From Anaerobacillus sp. (GTDB taxonomy: Bacteria > Bacillota > Bacilli > Bacillales_H > Anaerobacillaceae): 8,588 bases of DNA. Below are positions 5,845-8,588 of this stretch, one piece after another (the stretch's first letter is position 1; every line of letters begins with the position of its first letter). Location: positions 1 to 8,588 of the forward strand of contig SKOL01000737.1 in NCBI GenBank assembly GCA_007120055.1, written 5' to 3'. The translations under genes were made by a program, and so were the position numbers. Under the pieces are notes generated by a model. The model was not told the origin of the DNA. It did no database searches and saw nothing but the letters and a program-made list of their open reading frames with translations.

Positions 5845-5861
5845 GTGGAGTTTTTCTCCAC
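5845..5861. repeat. Short hairpin and GTGGAGTTTTT direct repeat
   Basis: GTGGAG (5845-5850) and CTCCAC (5856-5861) form a 6-bp stem with a TTTTT loop in the leader of the YjcZ-family gene. The sequence GTGGAGTTTTT recurs directly at 5907-5917. The significance is unclear; it could be a leader structure or an operator half-site. Confidence 0.4.
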
Positions 5862-5934
5862 CCACGATTACTATATTCAACCAAGGATAAATGTGATTAG
5901 ACGAATGTGGAGTTTTTGGACCAGGTTTTTTATA

Positions 5935-7050
5935 CTATGAGGTAGCATCAAGATTGACCTTTGTTAACTTCTTTTTAAAAATAAACCCTAATAAAAAAAC
6001 GATAATCGGTACCGCAAATGTAATCGGCATCGCAACTCTCGGCCAATAATACGTTAATAAATCCATCGCTCGAATATGATCATTTACAACCCAATAACCA
6101 AAAATACCTAAAATCAATGCAACCGGAATTAATAAAAAGTTTAAATTGTTCCCACCAACGATATGCTTCGCTGAAATTGATGCACATAATAAGCACATCA
6201 TTACTTGGATAAGAGCTGAAATCGCAAAGAAAATAACCATGATTAATTCATAACGGTGAACAAATAGCCCAATCTCCGCACTTCGAGCCATTTGCATACA
6301 AGCGACAATATATTGTCCGGCCACTTCAGGAGATAAAACACCAACCTCTAGGATCGGCCACATTAAAATAAATCCCCCACCTAAAATTAGTGCTTTCGTC
6401 GAATATTTCATCCATTTTTCTTTTTGCTTGACCATTGGTAAAATAATCGCAACCATTAAAGTGGCCATCGCCCAATCCGCATTGTGGTGCTTTGTTACTT
6501 CTACTGCATTGAAAAATCCATTTCTTAACACAGGTAAAAAAGATTCGATTTCGAAATAATCTAACGACCCTAAAAGGAGAAGAATATTTAAAACAACAAT
6601 TGAAAAAACCCCTAAAACAGCAAGCCGTGCAATAACTTCTACTCCTTTCATTATTCCATATACACCAACAATTGTAACAAGTGTAACGAAAATATACGTT
6701 GGCACTTCAGGTAAAAAATAATCCATTAGATGATAAACAACTGTAATCATGATGCCACCGTATGCACCGAGAAAGAAGGTAAACATTAACAGCGCAATAA
6801 GTTTCTCGCCCCATTTTCCAACTAATAGCTTTGTCTGTTCTAAAATATTTTTTTCAGGTGTACGCTTGATGATTAATACTGTCAATGACATAATTAATAA
6901 GCCAAATAATGTAGAGAAAATAGTGACGATCCACATATCTCCCCCAGCTTGTCTAGCGATAATACCTTGAGTAACTCCAATCGCTTTGGCGTAAACTATA
7001 TTAATGATAATTGCCAGTAACATTGCGTTTGAAATTTGTGATTTCATCAT
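5935..7050 (-). CDS. Spore germinant receptor B subunit (GerAB/GerKB family permease)
   Basis: A polytopic inner-membrane protein of the APC superfamily, about 371 residues (family about 360-370), with roughly ten hydrophobic spans from AMLLAIIINIVYAKAIGV at the N-terminus to FAVPIIVFLLGFIFKKK at the C-terminus. B subunits bind the nutrient germinant within the Ger receptor and, with the pore-forming A subunit, trigger ion release. Recognisable segments include QAGGDMWIV, HNADWAMATLM and EIGLFVHRYELIMV, the last close to the family's conserved R-x-E region. TTG 7053, ATG 7050 and ATG 7047 are all in frame. I prefer ATG 7050, which shares its A with the gerC stop (TGATG), a coupling overlap, with AAGG about 9 bases upstream. 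It is the last gene of an A-C-B operon, the order seen in gerK. No clear terminator follows. Confidence 0.92.
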   Translation of the reverse strand: MMKSQISNAMLLAIIINIVYAKAIGVTQGIIARQAGGDMWIVTIFSTLFGLLIMSLTVLIIKRTPEKNILEQTKLLVGKWGEKLIALLMFTFFLGAYGGIMITVVYHLMDYFLPEVPTYIFVTLVTIVGVYGIMKGVEVIARLAVLGVFSIVVLNILLLLGSLDYFEIESFLPVLRNGFFNAVEVTKHHNADWAMATLMVAIILPMVKQKEKWMKYSTKALILGGGFILMWPILEVGVLSPEVAGQYIVACMQMARSAEIGLFVHRYELIMVIFFAISALIQVMMCLLCASISAKHIVGGNNLNFLLIPVALILGIFGYWVVNDHIRAMDLLTYYWPRVAMPITFAVPIIVFLLGFIFKKKLTKVNLDATS

Positions 7051-8237
7051 CAATCCTTACCTTTTCTCGTTGGATTTTCTAACAATTGCGGATTATTTAA
7101 CTCCACTTTTACGTTTACTTTCACTTCGATCTCTGGAAATATATCATCCCAATCATCTTTTAAGTCATTCCAATATTGAGGATATTTCGCTTGAAAAGCC
7201 CGTCCTAACTTTATGGCATCTACTTTAAATTCTTTTTGAACTTTTTCAAGCATCATTTCGATATCCTCCTTGATATAGGCGGCAACTTCCGCTTCAAGTT
7301 CCTCCATAACTTCTGAATGCTCAAGCTCTGTGGGACACCCTAGTTCAACTAAATCAGTTACTGTATCAACCGTTGCTATAAAACTTACTTTCCCATTTTT
7401 ATAGTTCGGTGTTAATTGAAAGCGATTATCTCGTAATTCAACACTTACAGGGCCTTCTTGATCAGGGCATGATAACGGTATTATCGCATTACCTACATCT
7501 TCTACAAACCATAAGAAGCCGCGACTTTCCCTCGGAGTTAACCTCCCAACCATTTGATCATCACGAAATACTGCGATTCCTGACAGTTCGATTTGAGGGA
7601 TACTGCCAAACTCTTGTGGATTTTCAGGATCAACCCCTCGTGAACGAATCCGGACCATCGCTAAATAAGGATGAACGTGTTCTCCTATATATGATGCAGA
7701 CAAAGACATGACATCAGTTCTAGGCGCTTCGCCAACTAACGGACTGTAGCGAAATAATCGGTCTAATGATCTACCAGGAATAACTTCAAGTCCCGTTTTC
7801 ACAGCCACTACTTCATTTGCTTTTTTCTCAGTAACCACAATCCACGTTCTCATACGGAGTTCATTATTTCTCGTAAAAAAATCAATAACATCAACAATTC
7901 CATCTCTCGCCACTTCCTCACTTACGACAATAATGGTATTATGTCCCCAATAAACTCGTCGCGAAGAGAAGCGAGCTAAGTTTCGAATCGCTTCAAAAAT
8001 GGTTTTCCCTTCTCCTGTTGCCGTCCAAATTGGATCACCTTCCGTTCCACCAACCCCTGCATCACCTCTGGCATCAGCTGGCCTTGCCACTTGAGCAGTG
8101 ACCCAAATTTGTCCATTTTCAGCTTTATCGATCCCTACAGCCATTACCATAGCGAGCTCATCAATTTCCTCTTTTCCGAAAAAGCCAGCACAAAAAATTA
8201 ATGATAAAAAAGTACAACAAATAATGATTTTTTTCAT
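7050..8237 (-). CDS. Spore germinant receptor C subunit (Ger(x)C family), lipobox cysteine missing
   Basis: A 395-residue Ger(x)C protein, normally a lipoprotein on the outer face of the spore inner membrane that completes the receptor. The N-terminal segment MKKIIICCTFLSLIFCAGFF is hydrophobic. Next comes IDELAMVMAVGIDK, then ARFSSRRVYWGHNTIIVVSEE and GRSLDRLFRYSP (N-terminal domain, to about residue 200), and finally a C-terminal domain with GIAVFRDDQMVGRL, ETRG-like PRESRGFLWF and the terminal helix/strand region EFKVDAIKLGRAFQAKYP. Relatives have GCW-D before the EI(D)EL segment; here the aligned residues are GFFG, so the lipid-modified cysteine is absent. Cys16 is preceded by Phe, which is not a lipobox. 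The start ATG has only AGGG (8247-8250) at 9 bases, adjoining repeat copy 3. It overlaps gerB by one base at its stop. Confidence 0.92.
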   Translation of the reverse strand: MKKIIICCTFLSLIFCAGFFGKEEIDELAMVMAVGIDKAENGQIWVTAQVARPADARGDAGVGGTEGDPIWTATGEGKTIFEAIRNLARFSSRRVYWGHNTIIVVSEEVARDGIVDVIDFFTRNNELRMRTWIVVTEKKANEVVAVKTGLEVIPGRSLDRLFRYSPLVGEAPRTDVMSLSASYIGEHVHPYLAMVRIRSRGVDPENPQEFGSIPQIELSGIAVFRDDQMVGRLTPRESRGFLWFVEDVGNAIIPLSCPDQEGPVSVELRDNRFQLTPNYKNGKVSFIATVDTVTDLVELGCPTELEHSEVMEELEAEVAAYIKEDIEMMLEKVQKEFKVDAIKLGRAFQAKYPQYWNDLKDDWDDIFPEIEVKVNVKVELNNPQLLENPTRKGKD

Positions 8238-8250
8238 CGTTTTAATCCCT

Positions 8251-8351
8251 AGTGAAATTTCACAATGCTAATTATTTCTACATCTAGTTGAGAACGATTA
8301 AACTCAACTAAATGGGGCATCCTAGTGTGCTAACTAACAATTATGAAATTC
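8251..8351. repeat. Repeat copy 3 (diverged, about 100 bp) between gerA and gerC
   Basis: Shares with copies 1 and 2 the hairpin core: TAGTTGAG (8285-8292) and CTCAACTA (8303-8310), a perfect 8-bp stem with a 10-base loop reading AACGATTAAA, against AACGACTTAA in copy 2. The right end AATTATGAAATTC (8339-8351) is identical over 13 bases to copy 2, and the left end (AGTGAAATTTCACAAT) is a diverged counterpart. The segments between have drifted. It fills most of the 126-base gap between gerA and gerC and starts immediately beside the gerC ribosome binding site. Confidence 0.65.
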
Positions 8352-8363
8352 CTTTACCTTTCT

Positions 8364-8588
8364 CTATTTTTCCGGTGATGGTTTTTGATTTTCAGATTCC
8401 CTTTCAGGCTCATCTTTGACATCAGCAGGTCGGTTTTCCTTTGCCCACCAAGGTGCGCGAAAAAGCGTATCTTTTTGATCAGAACTACTAAATGGAAAAA
8501 CAGGAGCTAAGTATGGTTCACCGAATGAGCGTAAAGAAAGCGCATGAATTAGAACAACAACAAAAATCGTCGCAAAACCTAAAAGACC
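8364..8588 (-). CDS. Spore germinant receptor A subunit (GerA/GerKA family), C-terminal 74 residues
   Basis: Partial; the gene continues beyond the right edge. The visible part begins GLLGFATIFVVVLIHALSLR, the last membrane span, followed by SFGEPYLAPVFPF, DTLFRAPWW and a charged, proline-containing tail ending at the TAG at 8364-8366. LRSFG-PYL-P and RAPWW are hallmark C-terminal motifs of GerA-family proteins, which oligomerise into the receptor's ion channel. It is followed on the same strand by gerC and gerB, giving A-C-B order. No terminator is visible between gerA and gerC other than the repeat hairpin. The A-C-B order resembles gerK, but orthology to a named receptor cannot be settled from 74 residues. 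Confidence 0.93.
   Translation of the reverse strand, partial: GLLGFATIFVVVLIHALSLRSFGEPYLAPVFPFSSSDQKDTLFRAPWWAKENRPADVKDEPERESENQKPSPEK

Noticed and set aside
5601..5861. 86-residue minus-strand frame overlapping the YjcZ-family gene.
   Set aside because: It runs through the terminator hairpin and the YjcZ gene in another frame, has an arginine/cysteine-rich composition without a domain, and no ribosome binding site fits its start.
6749..7711. Plus-strand frames at 6749-6970, 7004-7228 and 7409-7711.
   Set aside because: They are antisense shadows of gerB and gerC, with no family resemblance.

Overview
This window comes from a low-GC, endospore-forming Firmicute, most likely a member of the Bacillaceae. 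The evidence is a complete gerPABCDEF spore-coat germination cluster, a gerA-gerC-gerB germinant-receptor operon, a 31-residue YjcZ-type sporulation peptide, AAGGAGG-type ribosome binding sites, frequent GTG/TTG starts and AT-rich intergenic DNA.

Layout. Positions 1-1540 (minus) hold the first 513 codons of malate synthase G, with its own sigma-A-type promoter. Positions 1541-2002 are non-coding and contain that promoter, copy 1 of an unnamed repeat and a SigmaK-like promoter. Positions 2003-4133 (plus) are gerPA, gerPB (TTG start), gerPC, gerPD, gerPE and gerPF. A second SigmaK-like promoter of identical architecture precedes gerPF, and a stem-loop follows it. After repeat copy 2 comes a small heat-shock/alpha-crystallin gene (4349-4789, plus). 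A convergent terminator region (4803-4947) separates it from a membrane-anchored thioredoxin-fold oxidoreductase (4959-5495, minus). The YjcZ-family micro-ORF lies at 5723-5818 (minus). The rest is a minus-strand germinant-receptor operon in the order A-C-B: the last 74 codons of gerA (8364-8588), repeat copy 3, gerC (7050-8237) and gerB (5935-7050).

How the parts fit. Apart from malate synthase, most of the window serves spores. GerP proteins help germinants pass the coat, and GerA/GerB/GerC form the inner-membrane receptor that senses them. The Hsp20-like protein, the thiol oxidoreductase and the YjcZ peptide are plausible coat or cortex partners, but that link is inferred from position only.

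Most worth a second look: a three-copy family of about 100-122 bp repeats with a conserved hairpin core and one compensatory base-pair change, all three copies flanking spore genes; a GerC protein that lacks the lipobox cysteine of its family; a shared motif running through the GerP proteins and duplicated inside GerPE; and a long-loop hairpin between convergent genes. I saw no CRISPR array, tRNA, rRNA, transposase or phage gene. No wholly new system is evident.
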